A stretch of 64,000 bases of DNA from Clostridium estertheticum subsp. estertheticum. GTDB taxonomy: Bacteria; Bacillota; Clostridia; Clostridiales; Clostridiaceae. Below the pieces are notes generated by a model. It saw only the letters and a list, made by a program, of their open reading frames with translations. It searched no databases and was not told where the DNA came from. Position numbers and translations under genes: made by a program. Where the stretch lies: positions 2,223,001-2,287,000 of the forward strand of contig NZ_CP015756.1 in assembly GCF_001877035.1 (NCBI RefSeq), given 5' to 3'. Shown here piece by piece: positions 44,887-55,146 of this stretch (positions are counted from its first letter, which is position 1; the number at the start of each line of letters is the position of its first letter).

Positions 44887-46596
44887 ATGGGAAATACAAG
44901 AGAACAATTAAGAATAGTTGCAGTAGGACACGTAGATCACGGTAAGTCTACGGTAATTGGAAGGTTATTGTATGATACAAAATCACTACCAGAAGGTGCA
45001 ATTGAAAAAGTTAAAAGAATTGCTAAAGAAACAGGTAAACCTTTTGAATATGCGTATCTATTAGATGCTTTTGAAGAAGAACAAAAACAAGGAATTACAA
45101 TAGATACAACTTCACTTCAATTTCATACAGATAAACGGGATTACGTAATTATAGATGCACCAGGACATATAGAATTTCTTAAAAATATGATTACAGGTGC
45201 AGCTAGTGCTGAAGCTGCACTACTTATAATAGACGCTAAAGAAGGAATACAAGAACAATCTAAAAGACATGGTTATATATTATCACTACTTGGTATAAAG
45301 CAGGTGTGTGTTGTAGTTAATAAAATGGATCTTATAGATTACAGCCAGGAAAAATTTAATGTTATAAAAGATGAAATGAATGCTTTTCTAAAAAAATTAA
45401 ATGTACATCCAATGAGCTACATCCCTATTTCAGCATTTTATGGTGAAAATTTAACTTCAAAATCAGAAAAATTATCTTGGTACAAAGGAGAAACCGTTCT
45501 TGAAGCATTGGATTTATTTACTCAGGAAGAAGGATTAGACGCAAAACCACTAAGATTCCCAATTCAAGATGTATATAAATTTGATAATAGGAGAATAATT
45601 GCAGGTAGAATAGAAGCAGGTACGCTTAAGGTTGGTGATGAAATTCTTATTTCTCCATCAAACAGGACTACAAAAGTAAAAAGTATAGAAGCCTTTGTAG
45701 AAAAAGATAGGGTAAGTACAGTAAGTGCAGGAATGTCAGTGGGAATTACTTTTGAAGATGAGTTTTTCAATAAAAGGGGAGAAATAATTTCACACATTGA
45801 TAATGCTCCTGTTATTGCTGATCTTTTTACTACTAATATATTTTGGATGGGAAAAAATAGTTTAGTAAAAGGCAGAAAATATAAGATAAAACTTGTAACT
45901 CAAGAAGTAGAATGTGAAATTGTAGCTTTTAATAAAGTTATAGATGCAAGTACTATAGGAACTTATGAAGATGCAACTGAGGCGAAAACTAATGATGTAG
46001 CTGAAGTTACTATAAGGACAAAGGAAAAAATATGTTTTGATAAATTTGCAGATAACCAAAATACAGGTAGATTTGTAATAGTAGATGGTTATGATGTAAG
46101 TGGTGGTGGAATTATTTCAGGGGTAGCAGAATCTACTAGTGTCATAGAAACTACCTTTAGTAAAGATAAATTTAAACTTACTATTAACTGTTTTGATGAA
46201 TACTATTTTGATATTAAAGCACTAGCAATTAAAAAAGAATTGATAAAGGCTACACAATATAAAATTGGAGATAATGTGCCTTTCCTTGGATCAAGTTATG
46301 AATACACAAAAGATTTTGATATAATTGCATTAAATGCTGGTCTTGTTTCTAAAATAAGAAATGGTAAGTTAATAGATGTTATACCAGTAGAAAATTACTC
46401 ATATGAACTTATAGTTATTATAAATGAAAAAGGATTTGGTATTAAACTAACATCACAAAATGATTTCGTATCATATAAAAATGAATACAAAAAAGTTATG
46501 AATGAGAAGTTTGCAAACAAATGGTTAGAATTTACTAAATATAGAACAATAAGATTTAGTGATAGTGTAGATGAAACATTAGAATATTCAATTTAG
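44887..46596 (+). CDS. cysN: Sulfate adenylyltransferase subunit 1 (GTPase)
   Basis: 569 aa. GTPase motifs are complete: GHVDHGKST (G1), DAPGH (G3), NKMDL (G4), with QGITIDT (switch I) between them. Domain II/III beta barrels follow to about residue 440. The family in enterobacteria is about 475 residues; here about 100 extra C-terminal residues ([12 protein letters not shown]... to the end) follow and do not resemble the CysC kinase fused to other CysN proteins. It drives APS synthesis with CysD. It is the last gene of the operon, and a terminator follows. Confidence 0.94.
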   Translation: MGNTREQLRIVAVGHVDHGKSTVIGRLLYDTKSLPEGAIEKVKRIAKETGKPFEYAYLLDAFEEEQKQGITIDTTSLQFHTDKRDYVIIDAPGHIEFLKNMITGAASAEAALLIIDAKEGIQEQSKRHGYILSLLGIKQVCVVVNKMDLIDYSQEKFNVIKDEMNAFLKKLNVHPMSYIPISAFYGENLTSKSEKLSWYKGETVLEALDLFTQEEGLDAKPLRFPIQDVYKFDNRRIIAGRIEAGTLKVGDEILISPSNRTTKVKSIEAFVEKDRVSTVSAGMSVGITFEDEFFNKRGEIISHIDNAPVIADLFTTNIFWMGKNSLVKGRKYKIKLVTQEVECEIVAFNKVIDASTIGTYEDATEAKTNDVAEVTIRTKEKICFDKFADNQNTGRFVIVDGYDVSGGGIISGVAESTSVIETTFSKDKFKLTINCFDEYYFDIKALAIKKELIKATQYKIGDNVPFLGSSYEYTKDFDIIALNAGLVSKIRNGKLIDVIPVENYSYELIVIINEKGFGIKLTSQNDFVSYKNEYKKVMNEKFANKWLEFTKYRTIRFSDSVDETLEYSI

Positions 46597-46629
46597 AGTA
46601 AATATGAGATTTAATTAAATGAAAAATCT

Positions 46630-46676
46630 AAAGAGCCAATCGGGATAGGTAGCAGTCTCCGTGATTGGTTCTTTTG
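46630..46676 (+). terminator. Terminator of the ssu-cys-apr operon
   Basis: A 12-bp stem with one G-T pair (46630-46641 with 46663-46674) around a 21-nt loop, ending in TTTT. Confidence 0.72.
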
Positions 46677-46714
46677 TTATAAAACATGGGATATGTTAAA
46701 TAAAGGAGAGTTAT

Positions 46715-48415
46715 ATGAAAAGTTCGCAAGTTTTGAAAATGGAAATAGATAAAATTGATGGGAAAAGCTATAGATTGTATAAAAACTTAGAGGGAGAGTA
46801 TGATTTTGGAAGTTTTGTGCTTTGTATAGACCATGTTCAAGGTGATCCTTTTGCATCACCATCAAGAATTAGAGTAATAGTGGATCAGAATATTTCTAAA
46901 TTTCCAAAAGAAATTTTTGATAATAAAATTAAAAATATTGCAGTAGCAGATTTTTTAACAAGAGAATTTTATTATAATATAAATAAGTGTTCTGAAAAAG
47001 TTTTTGGGTCTGGGAAAAGTGGATTAATAGCAATAAGTAAATGTCCACAGGAAATATTAGATAGAACTTCAATAATTATAGATGAGGATAAAATAGAAGC
47101 TAGATTTTATGTTGGATTTCCAGCAAGAGGGAGAAGTGTACTAGCCAGAGAACTTGAGAAAATTTTGTATAATGTTATACCAAACATTGTTGAAAAGACT
47201 TTAATATATAAAAACATAGATAGTGAAAAATTAACAAGTAGAGTAACCCTTGTAGAAGATCAAGAATATATAAGAAGGTCACTCAAAAGTCTCGGGCTAG
47301 TTGCATTTGTGGCTAATGGATCGATATTACCTAGAGAAAGTGGAGTGTCTACAAAGGCACTAAAAGGTGGTATAGCATTTGCATCACCAAAAGCCCTAGA
47401 AGTAGAATTTAATACAAAGAGTCATGGTAAAATTCGTGGCATGGGAATTAAAGCTGGTATAACACTTATAGTAGGTGGAGGATATCATGGTAAATCCACA
47501 TTATTAAAAGCTTTAGAACATGGAGTTTATAATCATATTGAAGGTGATGGTAGGGAACTTGTTATAACAGATGAGTCAGCCTTAAAGGTAAGGGCAGAAG
47601 ATAGCAGATGTATAACTAAAACGAATATATCTCTATTTATTAGTAAACTACCTAACGGTAAAGATACAATAGAATTTTCTACAGAAAACGCAAGTGGAAG
47701 TACATCAGAGGCGGCAAGTATCATAGAGGGAATAGAAAGTGGAGCAAAGGTACTATTATTAGATGAGGATACTTCAGCCACCAATTTTATGATGAGAGAT
47801 GATTTAATGCAAAAATTAGTTTCAAAGGAAAAGGAACCAATTACACCATTTATAGAAATAGTAAGACCTTTACATAAGCAAAATGGTATTTCAACAATAA
47901 TGGTAGTAGGAAGTTCAGGAGAGTTTTTCGATGTAGCAGACAGCGTAATTCAATTGGACAATTATGAAGCAAAGGATGTTACAAAAGAGGCTAAAAAGTT
48001 AAGTCGTGGTAATATAATGCAAAGAATTATTGATAGAGATTTAAAAACGAATATTGGGTTTAATAGAGTAGTCAAGGCCGGAACTATAACACAAGGGGAT
48101 AAAGGTATTAAGATGAAAACAATTGGGTTAAGTGTTTTAAGTATAAATCGCGATGATATAGATTTAAGGGCTGTGGAACAAATAGTTGACAGTGAGCAAG
48201 TAAATGCTATTGGAAGTATTATGAAATGGGCGGAAGTAAGTCTTATGAATAAGGGTTTAAATTTTGGTGACATGATTGATAATATAATTTGCCAAATAGA
48301 TAGAAATGGGTTAATATCCATGGATAGATTAAAAGGTGGAAGCGGTAGTTTAGCAATGCCTAGAAAGCAAGAAATAATGGCGACCTATAATAGATATAGA
48401 AAGCTAAAAATATAA
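46715..48415 (+). CDS. Predicted ABC-class ATPase (COG3044)
   Basis: 566 aa, no membrane helices. Walker A GGGYHGKSTLLKALEHGVYNHIEGDGRE lies near residue 253 and a Walker B-like KVLLLDEDTSATNFM near residue 345, with GSSGEFFDVAD toward the end. The N-terminal half follows PF09818/COG3044, a family of soluble ABC-like ATPases of unknown role. It is monocistronic with a GGAGAG site and is unrelated to its neighbours. The catalytic motif set suggests chromosome or RNA-related ATPases, but no function is established. Confidence 0.88.
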   Translation: MKSSQVLKMEIDKIDGKSYRLYKNLEGEYDFGSFVLCIDHVQGDPFASPSRIRVIVDQNISKFPKEIFDNKIKNIAVADFLTREFYYNINKCSEKVFGSGKSGLIAISKCPQEILDRTSIIIDEDKIEARFYVGFPARGRSVLARELEKILYNVIPNIVEKTLIYKNIDSEKLTSRVTLVEDQEYIRRSLKSLGLVAFVANGSILPRESGVSTKALKGGIAFASPKALEVEFNTKSHGKIRGMGIKAGITLIVGGGYHGKSTLLKALEHGVYNHIEGDGRELVITDESALKVRAEDSRCITKTNISLFISKLPNGKDTIEFSTENASGSTSEAASIIEGIESGAKVLLLDEDTSATNFMMRDDLMQKLVSKEKEPITPFIEIVRPLHKQNGISTIMVVGSSGEFFDVADSVIQLDNYEAKDVTKEAKKLSRGNIMQRIIDRDLKTNIGFNRVVKAGTITQGDKGIKMKTIGLSVLSINRDDIDLRAVEQIVDSEQVNAIGSIMKWAEVSLMNKGLNFGDMIDNIICQIDRNGLISMDRLKGGSGSLAMPRKQEIMATYNRYRKLKI

Positions 48416-48473
48416 AAAGTTATAACAAAGACTTAAAGTTAAAATAACCAATGATGTAGAGAGGGGAAAATAA

Positions 48474-49502
48474 ATGTATAGTTTTAAAAATGATTATAGT
48501 GAAGGCGCTCATCCAAATATACTCAAAGCATTAATGAAATCAAATATGGAGCAAACAGAGGGATATGGAGAAGATAAATACTCAATAGGTGCAATTAAAT
48601 TATTAAAGGATAAAATAAAGTGTAATGATATTGATATCCATATGTTTTGTGGTGGAACTCAAACAAATCTTACATCTATTTCTGCATTTTTAAGACCACA
48701 TGAGGCTGTTATATCAGCGAGCACTGGACATGTGTTAGTTCATGAAACTGGAGCAATAGAGGCAACTGGCCATAAAGTTATTTCTGTAAAAGTAGATGAT
48801 GGAAAACTTAAACCTATTCATATAAAGATGGCTATAGATGAGCATACAGACGAACATATGGTAAAGCCTAAAATAGTTTATATATCAAATCCAACAGAAA
48901 TAGGTACTATATATAAGAAACAGGAGTTAAAGGATTTATATGATTTCTGCACTAAAAATAATATAATTTTATATGTTGATGGAGCAAGGCTAGGGTCTGC
49001 ATTATGCTCAAAAGAAAATGACATTAAGATTTCAGATTTGCCAAGGCTTACTGATGTTTTTTATATAGGTGGAACTAAAAACGGTGCATTAATGGGTGAG
49101 GCCCTTGTTATTTGCAAAGAGGGTCTTAAAGAGGATTTTAGATATCATATTAAGCAAAAGGGTGGATTACTTGCAAAAGGCAGGTTAATAGGTATACAGT
49201 TTTTTGAGCTATTTAAAAATGATCTTTATTTTGATTTAGCGAGACATGCTAATTTTATGGCGGAAACATTAAAATTAGGAATTAAAGAGTGTGGATATAA
49301 ATTTTTAATAAATTCATCAACAAATCAAATATTCCCAATATTGCATAATAAAACAATTGAAAAACTTCAAGAAAATTATTTGTTTTTTGTATGGCAAAAA
49401 ATTGATGAGGATAATTCTGCAGTGCGATTAGTAACATCTTGGGCAACTAAAGATGAGCATGTTAAGTCATTTATAGATGATTTAAAACTAATTAGCAAAT
49501 AA
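48474..49502 (+). CDS. ltaE: Threonine aldolase-family PLP enzyme
   Basis: 342 aa. The fold-type I PLP landmarks of low-specificity threonine aldolase are in order: NDYSEGAHPNIL at the start, QTEGYGEDKYS, the CGGTQTNLTSISAFLRP phosphate-binding stretch, YVDGARLGSAL, and FYIGGTKNGALMGEAL with the PLP lysine. Such enzymes split threonine or allo-threonine into glycine and acetaldehyde. Related beta-eliminating lyases (phenylserine aldolase, ornithine aldolase) share the fold, so the substrate is not certain. A GAGGGG ribosome site precedes the ATG. Confidence 0.88.
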   Translation: MYSFKNDYSEGAHPNILKALMKSNMEQTEGYGEDKYSIGAIKLLKDKIKCNDIDIHMFCGGTQTNLTSISAFLRPHEAVISASTGHVLVHETGAIEATGHKVISVKVDDGKLKPIHIKMAIDEHTDEHMVKPKIVYISNPTEIGTIYKKQELKDLYDFCTKNNIILYVDGARLGSALCSKENDIKISDLPRLTDVFYIGGTKNGALMGEALVICKEGLKEDFRYHIKQKGGLLAKGRLIGIQFFELFKNDLYFDLARHANFMAETLKLGIKECGYKFLINSSTNQIFPILHNKTIEKLQENYLFFVWQKIDEDNSAVRLVTSWATKDEHVKSFIDDLKLISK

Positions 49503-49666
49503 GAAAATAGATGATAAATTCAACTTAACTAGCATAGATTATTGTAGGATACTATTAGTTTATTGCAATATTAGACTTATTTTATTGCATTTTAGGTGGA
49601 AATCATGTATTCTAGTTAATAATGATTAATGAATAATTAAATGAACAAAAGGCTATATAGGGGGTA

Positions 49667-52600
49667 ATGAAAGTGAGAAAGTTTAAAAGAGTACTAGTAG
49701 CAAATAGAGGTGAAATTGCAATAAGAATTTTTAGAGCTTGTAATGAGCTTGGGATTCGTACGGTTGCAATTTACTCTAATGAGGATAAATATTCTCTATT
49801 CAAAACTAAGGCAGATGAGGCATATCTAATTGGGAAAAATAGAAGTCCAGTTGAAGCATATTTAAACATCGAGGAAATAATAAGTATTGCGCTTAAAAAA
49901 GGTGTAGATGCTATTCATCCAGGGTATGGTTTTTTATCAGAGAATCCTGAATTTGCAATAAAATGTGCTAAAGCAGGTATTGAATTTATAGGACCAACTG
50001 CGGAAATGATGGATAGTCTTGGAGATAAAATTAAATCTAAGATTGTTGCAAATGCGGTAGGAGTGCCAACTATACCTGGAGATAAAAAAGAAGTTGATAC
50101 AGTTTATGAGGCAAAGGAACTTGCAGAAAAATGTGGATACCCTGTTATGCTAAAAGCAGTCGCTGGTGGTGGTGGACGAGGCATGAGAATTGTACGCGAT
50201 GCAAGCGAATTAGAATCTTCTTATATTAGTGCTAAAAGTGAAGCAAAAAAGGCTTTTGGTATAGACCATCTTTATGTAGAAAAATATCTTGAAAAATCTA
50301 AACATATAGAAGTGCAGGTTCTTGGAGATAAGTTTGGAAATATTGTTCATTTGCATGAGAGAGATTGTTCTATCCAAAGAAGGCATCAAAAGGTTGTAGA
50401 ATATACTCCTGCATTTTCAATATCACAGGAAAAAAGAGATGAAATTTGTAATGATGCATTAAAAATTGCTAAATCAGTAAATTATAGAAGTGCCGGCACA
50501 TTGGAGTTCTTAGTAGATACTAAGGGGAATCATTATTTTATAGAAATGAATCCTAGAGTTCAAGTTGAACACACCGTTACAGAAATGGTAACTGGTATTG
50601 ACATAGTTCAAAGTCAGATACTTATAGCAGAAGATTATGCTTTAAATTCACCTGAAATAGGAATTAAATCACAAGATGATGTAAAGGTTAATGGGTTTTC
50701 TATTCAGTGTCGTATAACAACAGAGGATCCTTCTAATAATTTTGCGCCAGACACAGGGAAAATAGAAGAATATAGAACTGGTTCTGGTTTTGGAATAAGA
50801 CTTGATGGAGGTAATGGATTCGCTGGGGCGATAATTAGTCCTTATTATGACAGTTTACTTGTAAAAAACATATCATGGTCTAGAACTTTTAAAGATGCCA
50901 TAAAGAAGTCTATAAGAGCTGTAGAGGAAACTAGAATTACAGGAGTAAAGACTAATATAGGTTTTTTAATTAATGTATTGAATCATCCTACTTTCCTTAA
51001 GGGCGAATGCAATACAAATTTTATTGAAGAAAATCCTGAACTTATATCTATTACACCTCAGGCAGATGAAGAAAGTAGAGTACTTAAATTTATTGGTGAA
51101 AAGATGGTTAATGAAAACAATGGTATTAAAAAACTTTATGATGTACCAGTAGTTCCAAAAATAATAATGCCAAATGAACTTAGTGGAACAAAACAAATAT
51201 TAGATCTTCAGGGGACAGAAGGACTTTTAAAATGGATTAAAGGACAAAACAAATTACTATTAACTGATACAACAATGAGAGATGCTCAACAATCATTAAT
51301 GGCAACTAGAGTGAGAACAAAGGACATGTTAAAGATAGCAACTGCTACCTCTGTTTATGGAACTGATTTGTTTTCTCTTGAAATGTGGGGAGGAGCTACT
51401 TTCGATGTAGCATATAGATATTTGAATGAATCTCCTTGGGAGAGATTAACACAACTTAGAAAAAAAATTCCTAATGTACTTTTTCAGATGCTTATACGTG
51501 GAGCGAATGCAGTAGGTTATAAGAATTATCCTGATAATATAGTTCGTGAATTTATTAAAGAATCAGCGAGTAGTGGTGTTGATGTATTTAGAATATTTGA
51601 TTCACTAAATTGGCTTAAAGGAATGGAAACTTCAATAGATGAGGTTCTTAAAAGTGGTAAGGTTGCAGAGGCTTGTATTTGTTATACAGGCGATATATTA
51701 AATGATAAAAAAAATAAATATAATTTAGATTATTATATAAAGCTTGCAAAGGAAATTGAAAAAACAGGAGCTCATATATTAGGCATAAAAGATATGTCAG
51801 CACTTCTTAAACCTCATGCTGCATTTAAGCTGATTAATGCCTTAAAGCAAGAGGTAGGAATGCCTATACATCTTCATACTCATGATACTACAGGAAATGG
51901 TGTTGCCACAGTTTTAATGGCGGCTCAAGCAGGTGTTGATATTGTAGATACTGCATTTAACAGTATGTCAGGTCTTACTAGTCAGCCAGCTTTAAACTCA
52001 GTTGTTGCAGCACTTAAAAATACTGACAGAGATACTGGAATAGATCTTAAAGGAATTCAGGGGATTTCAGATTATTGGGATGCTGTAAGACCAGTTTATG
52101 ACCAATTTAAATCAGATTTGAATTCTGGTTCAGCTGAAATTTATAGATATGAAATCCCAGGAGGTCAATACTCTAATCTTAAACCACAGGTAGAGAGTTT
52201 CGGTCTTGGACATAAATTTAATGAAATTAAAGAAACATATAAAGTTGTAAATGATATGGTAGGTGATATTGTAAAGGTAACTCCATCCTCTAAGATGGTT
52301 GGAGATTTTGCAATATTTATGGTGCAAAATGACCTTACACCAGAAAATATATATGAAAAAGCAATTAAAATGTCCTTCCCAGATTCTGTTGTATCCTACT
52401 TTAAAGGAATGATGGGTCAACCAATGGGAGGATTTCCAGAGAAACTTCAGAAACTAGTTTTAAAGGGTGAAGAGCCAATTACAGGTAGACCAGGTGAATT
52501 ATTGCCAGATGAAGATTTTGATATGGTGGAGAAACACTTAATAGAAAAATTTAATATAACTCCAACTAAAAAAGATATATTAAGTTATTCATTATATCCA

Positions 52601-53101
52601 GATGTATTTGATAACTATATTAAATATATTCAGGAGTATGGAGATTTAAGCAGAATTGGAAGCGATATTTTCTTTCACGGACTATATGAGGGTGAAACCT
52701 GTGAGGCTGAAATTGCAGATGGAAAAACTCACATGATAAAGTTACTTCATATTAGTAAATTAGATTTAGAAGGAAATAAAGTTCTTGTGTTTGAGGTTGA
52801 TGGAAATAGACGTGAAATAAAAATCAAAGACAAAAACAACAAGGATGTGTTAAACTACCAAATGTCACAAATGGCAGATCCGTCAAATCCTTTAGAGGTT
52901 GGATCTCCAATACCAGGAACCGTTATATCTATCCTTGTAGCAGAGGGAGATACAGTAACCGAAAATCAACAATTAATGGTAGTTGAGGCTATGAAAATGG
53001 AGACTAGGGTAATTGCCTCAAAGGCAGGTGTAGTTGAGTTAATAAATGTTAAAGAAGGACAACAGGTAAAGGCTGGCGAACTTTTAATAAATTTAAAATA
53101 G
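49667..53101 (+). CDS. pyc: Pyruvate carboxylase
   Basis: 1144 aa, full length. The biotin carboxylase domain begins VLVANRGEIAIRIFRA (residues about 9-24), with GGGGRGMRIV as the ATP-grasp loop and FIEMNPRVQVEHTVTE later. The carboxyltransferase domain follows (TDTTMRDAQQSLMATRVRT) with metal ligands in HLHTHDTTG. The last domain carries the biotinylated Lys1110 in VEAMKMETR. It makes oxaloacetate from pyruvate and bicarbonate, an anaplerotic step for glutamate and aspartate. It stands alone and is followed by a terminator. Confidence 0.98.
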   Translation: MKVRKFKRVLVANRGEIAIRIFRACNELGIRTVAIYSNEDKYSLFKTKADEAYLIGKNRSPVEAYLNIEEIISIALKKGVDAIHPGYGFLSENPEFAIKCAKAGIEFIGPTAEMMDSLGDKIKSKIVANAVGVPTIPGDKKEVDTVYEAKELAEKCGYPVMLKAVAGGGGRGMRIVRDASELESSYISAKSEAKKAFGIDHLYVEKYLEKSKHIEVQVLGDKFGNIVHLHERDCSIQRRHQKVVEYTPAFSISQEKRDEICNDALKIAKSVNYRSAGTLEFLVDTKGNHYFIEMNPRVQVEHTVTEMVTGIDIVQSQILIAEDYALNSPEIGIKSQDDVKVNGFSIQCRITTEDPSNNFAPDTGKIEEYRTGSGFGIRLDGGNGFAGAIISPYYDSLLVKNISWSRTFKDAIKKSIRAVEETRITGVKTNIGFLINVLNHPTFLKGECNTNFIEENPELISITPQADEESRVLKFIGEKMVNENNGIKKLYDVPVVPKIIMPNELSGTKQILDLQGTEGLLKWIKGQNKLLLTDTTMRDAQQSLMATRVRTKDMLKIATATSVYGTDLFSLEMWGGATFDVAYRYLNESPWERLTQLRKKIPNVLFQMLIRGANAVGYKNYPDNIVREFIKESASSGVDVFRIFDSLNWLKGMETSIDEVLKSGKVAEACICYTGDILNDKKNKYNLDYYIKLAKEIEKTGAHILGIKDMSALLKPHAAFKLINALKQEVGMPIHLHTHDTTGNGVATVLMAAQAGVDIVDTAFNSMSGLTSQPALNSVVAALKNTDRDTGIDLKGIQGISDYWDAVRPVYDQFKSDLNSGSAEIYRYEIPGGQYSNLKPQVESFGLGHKFNEIKETYKVVNDMVGDIVKVTPSSKMVGDFAIFMVQNDLTPENIYEKAIKMSFPDSVVSYFKGMMGQPMGGFPEKLQKLVLKGEEPITGRPGELLPDEDFDMVEKHLIEKFNITPTKKDILSYSLYPDVFDNYIKYIQEYGDLSRIGSDIFFHGLYEGETCEAEIADGKTHMIKLLHISKLDLEGNKVLVFEVDGNRREIKIKDKNNKDVLNYQMSQMADPSNPLEVGSPIPGTVISILVAEGDTVTENQQLMVVEAMKMETRVIASKAGVVELINVKEGQQVKAGELLINLK

Positions 53102-53116
53102 AATAGAGTGGATAGG

Positions 53117-53157
53117 AAAAGATAGTAAAACTTTGAAATAAGGTTTTACTATCTTTT
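53117..53157 (+). terminator. Intrinsic terminator of pyc
   Basis: A perfect 15-bp stem (53117-53131 with 53143-53157), 11-nt loop and T tail. Confidence 0.92.
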
Positions 53158-53256
53158 TTATATTTTTACGATTATATGTCCAAACAAAATGAACAACTAA
53201 AGAATATGTAATTATATTCTGAAGTATTAAGGATATGATTGTAAAATAAAATAGTA

Positions 53257-53285
53257 TTGTGTAAACGACTAATATATGCTAATAT
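53257..53285 (+). promoter_or_regulatory. Candidate promoter of the sugar symporter gene
   Basis: TTGTGT (53257-53262), a 17-bp spacer and TAATAT (53280-53285), 277 bp before the symporter start. An operator-like site lies just downstream of it. Confidence 0.5.
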
Positions 53286-53296
53286 ATAAAAAGAAA

Positions 53297-53404
53297 GAAA
53301 AGGTTTTCCTAAATGGAATTATTTGATTTTACATAATTCTTTATAGCTAAACAAGCGTACTTGTAAAAGTACGTATTAAATTTAGGAATATAGAAAAGGT
53401 TTTC
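53297..53404 (+). promoter_or_regulatory. Paired GAAAA-N2-TTTTC operator-like sites
   Basis: GAAAAGGTTTTC occurs at 53297-53308 and 53393-53404, 96 bp apart, in the leader of the symporter gene. Each has 5-bp inverted arms about a GG centre, the form bound by LacI-family repressors. The LacI-type gene at 55147 is the natural candidate. A CGTACTT/AAGTACG hairpin lies between the two sites. Confidence 0.6.
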
Positions 53405-53561
53405 CTATAAAAATTTTAAGGTGATATTGTGGACATGTTGCTTAAATAATTGGTATTTTAGTAGGGGATATACCTTATGGACTATTTCTGTAAAGTAAAA
53501 GAATGTATAAATAAAACAAAGATAGCATTAACACTATCCAATATACAAGGAGGAAATAAAA

Positions 53562-54983
53562 ATGAAACAAGTGAATCAAATGAAACAAAGATTTGCATTT
53601 GCAGCAGGTGCATTCGGCCATGATATTTTTTATCAAGCATTATCAACATATTTCATGATTTTTGTTACAAAAGCAATGTTTGCAGGAGCTCCAAAGGAAA
53701 CTCAGATGAAAATGATAGGGTTAGTTACCTCATTAGTTGTAGGTATCAGACTAGTTGAAATTATCTTTGACCCAATTATTGGTAGCGTTATAGACAACAC
53801 TAAAACTAAATGGGGGAAATTCCGTCCATGGCTTTGTATTGGTGGAACAATCAGTGCAATTTGCTTAGCAATGCTATTTACTAACTTTTTTGGACTAGCA
53901 ACAAGTAACCAAACTTTATTTACAATTTTGTTTATTATTGTTTTCATCATATTAGACTGTGCTTTTTCATTTAAAGATATTGCATTTTGGTCAATAATCC
54001 CAGCACTTAGTGATGATTCGGCAGAACGTGGAAAATTAGCAACATTCGGACGTTTCGCTTCATCATTAGGGGCAAATGGAACAACACTAGTAGTAATTCC
54101 TATAGTTTCATTCTTTACCTTAGTAGTTACTGGTCACTCTGGTCAAGGAGCTAGCGGATGGTTCGCTTTTGGTTTAATAGCTGCAATAATCTATGGTGTT
54201 ACAAGTTGGATTGTAGCTCTTGGCACAAAAGAACAAGAAAGTGTTTTACGTAAGCAACACGGTAAAACTTCACTTAAAGATGTATTTACTGCACTTACTA
54301 AAAACGACCAATTAATGTGGTTGGCACTAGCATATCTTTTATTTGCTATAGGGTATGTAGCTACAACAGCCGTATTAATGCTTTACTTCCAATATGTAAT
54401 TGGAAATATATCAGCTTTTTCAATTGTAGGTATTGTAGCTGCAATTTGTGGCATTATATCTGTTCCACTTTACCCAATTATCACTAAATTTATTTCAAGA
54501 AAATATGTTTACATAATTGGTATTTTATCAATGTTAATTGGATATTTGATACTTTCCGTAGTATCAACGAGTTCAATGGCAGTTATTATTATAGGTCTAG
54601 TATTCTTCTATTTTCCGTATCAATTAATTTTTCTAGCAGTGCTTATGACAATAAGTGACTCAGTTGAATACGGACAATGGAAAAATGGAGTTCGTAATGA
54701 AGCAGTAACTTTATCCCTTCGTCCATTATTAGATAAACTCGCAGGTGCTTTATCTAATGGTATTGTAGGTTTCATATCAGTAACGTGTGGTATGATTGGA
54801 GATGCACAAGCAAGTGATATAAGCTCTCGAAGTATTGTAACATTTAAAATGTGGGCTTTCTATTTACCAGCAGCATTAATGATTATCTCTGGTGTTATCT
54901 TTTTATTCAAAATTAAATTAACAGAAAAGAAACATGCTGAAATAGTTAAAGAATTAGAAGCATCATTATCAAAAGTAAACTAA
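53562..54983 (+). CDS. GPH-family sugar:cation symporter (MFS)
   Basis: 473 aa with about twelve hydrophobic helices. The N-terminal RFAFAAGAFGHDIFYQALSTYFMIFVTKAMF and the PIIGSVIDNTKTKWGKFRPWLCIGG segment (residues about 65-92) are the hallmark of the glycoside-pentoside-hexuronide:cation symporter family. Its members bring in di-, oligosaccharides or uronates with Na+ or H+. No glycosidase gene is adjacent, so the substrate is not indicated. GGAGG precedes the ATG. A LacI-type regulator gene lies 164 bp downstream. Confidence 0.9.
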   Translation: MKQVNQMKQRFAFAAGAFGHDIFYQALSTYFMIFVTKAMFAGAPKETQMKMIGLVTSLVVGIRLVEIIFDPIIGSVIDNTKTKWGKFRPWLCIGGTISAICLAMLFTNFFGLATSNQTLFTILFIIVFIILDCAFSFKDIAFWSIIPALSDDSAERGKLATFGRFASSLGANGTTLVVIPIVSFFTLVVTGHSGQGASGWFAFGLIAAIIYGVTSWIVALGTKEQESVLRKQHGKTSLKDVFTALTKNDQLMWLALAYLLFAIGYVATTAVLMLYFQYVIGNISAFSIVGIVAAICGIISVPLYPIITKFISRKYVYIIGILSMLIGYLILSVVSTSSMAVIIIGLVFFYFPYQLIFLAVLMTISDSVEYGQWKNGVRNEAVTLSLRPLLDKLAGALSNGIVGFISVTCGMIGDAQASDISSRSIVTFKMWAFYLPAALMIISGVIFLFKIKLTEKKHAEIVKELEASLSKVN

Positions 54984-55014
54984 TTTAATTCAATAATTAA
55001 AGCATTATTAATGC

Positions 55015-55053
55015 TATAAAGCTGCCTCAACACAAAATTGGGGTAGCTTTATC
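55015..55053 (+). terminator. Terminator of the symporter gene
   Basis: A long imperfect stem (about 55015-55030 with 55038-55052) with T residues after it, before the LacI-type gene. Confidence 0.7.
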
Positions 55054-55146
55054 TTTACAAATTTTAATTTGAATAGTAATATTTCCATATACGAGTAATT
55101 AGTTAACTTAATATATGTAAATTTTCTTGCTTTATGGGAGGGCAAA

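Noticed and set aside
53161-53256. AT-rich stretch after pyc as a riboswitch or remnant gene.
   Set aside because: No stems, frames or motifs stand out.
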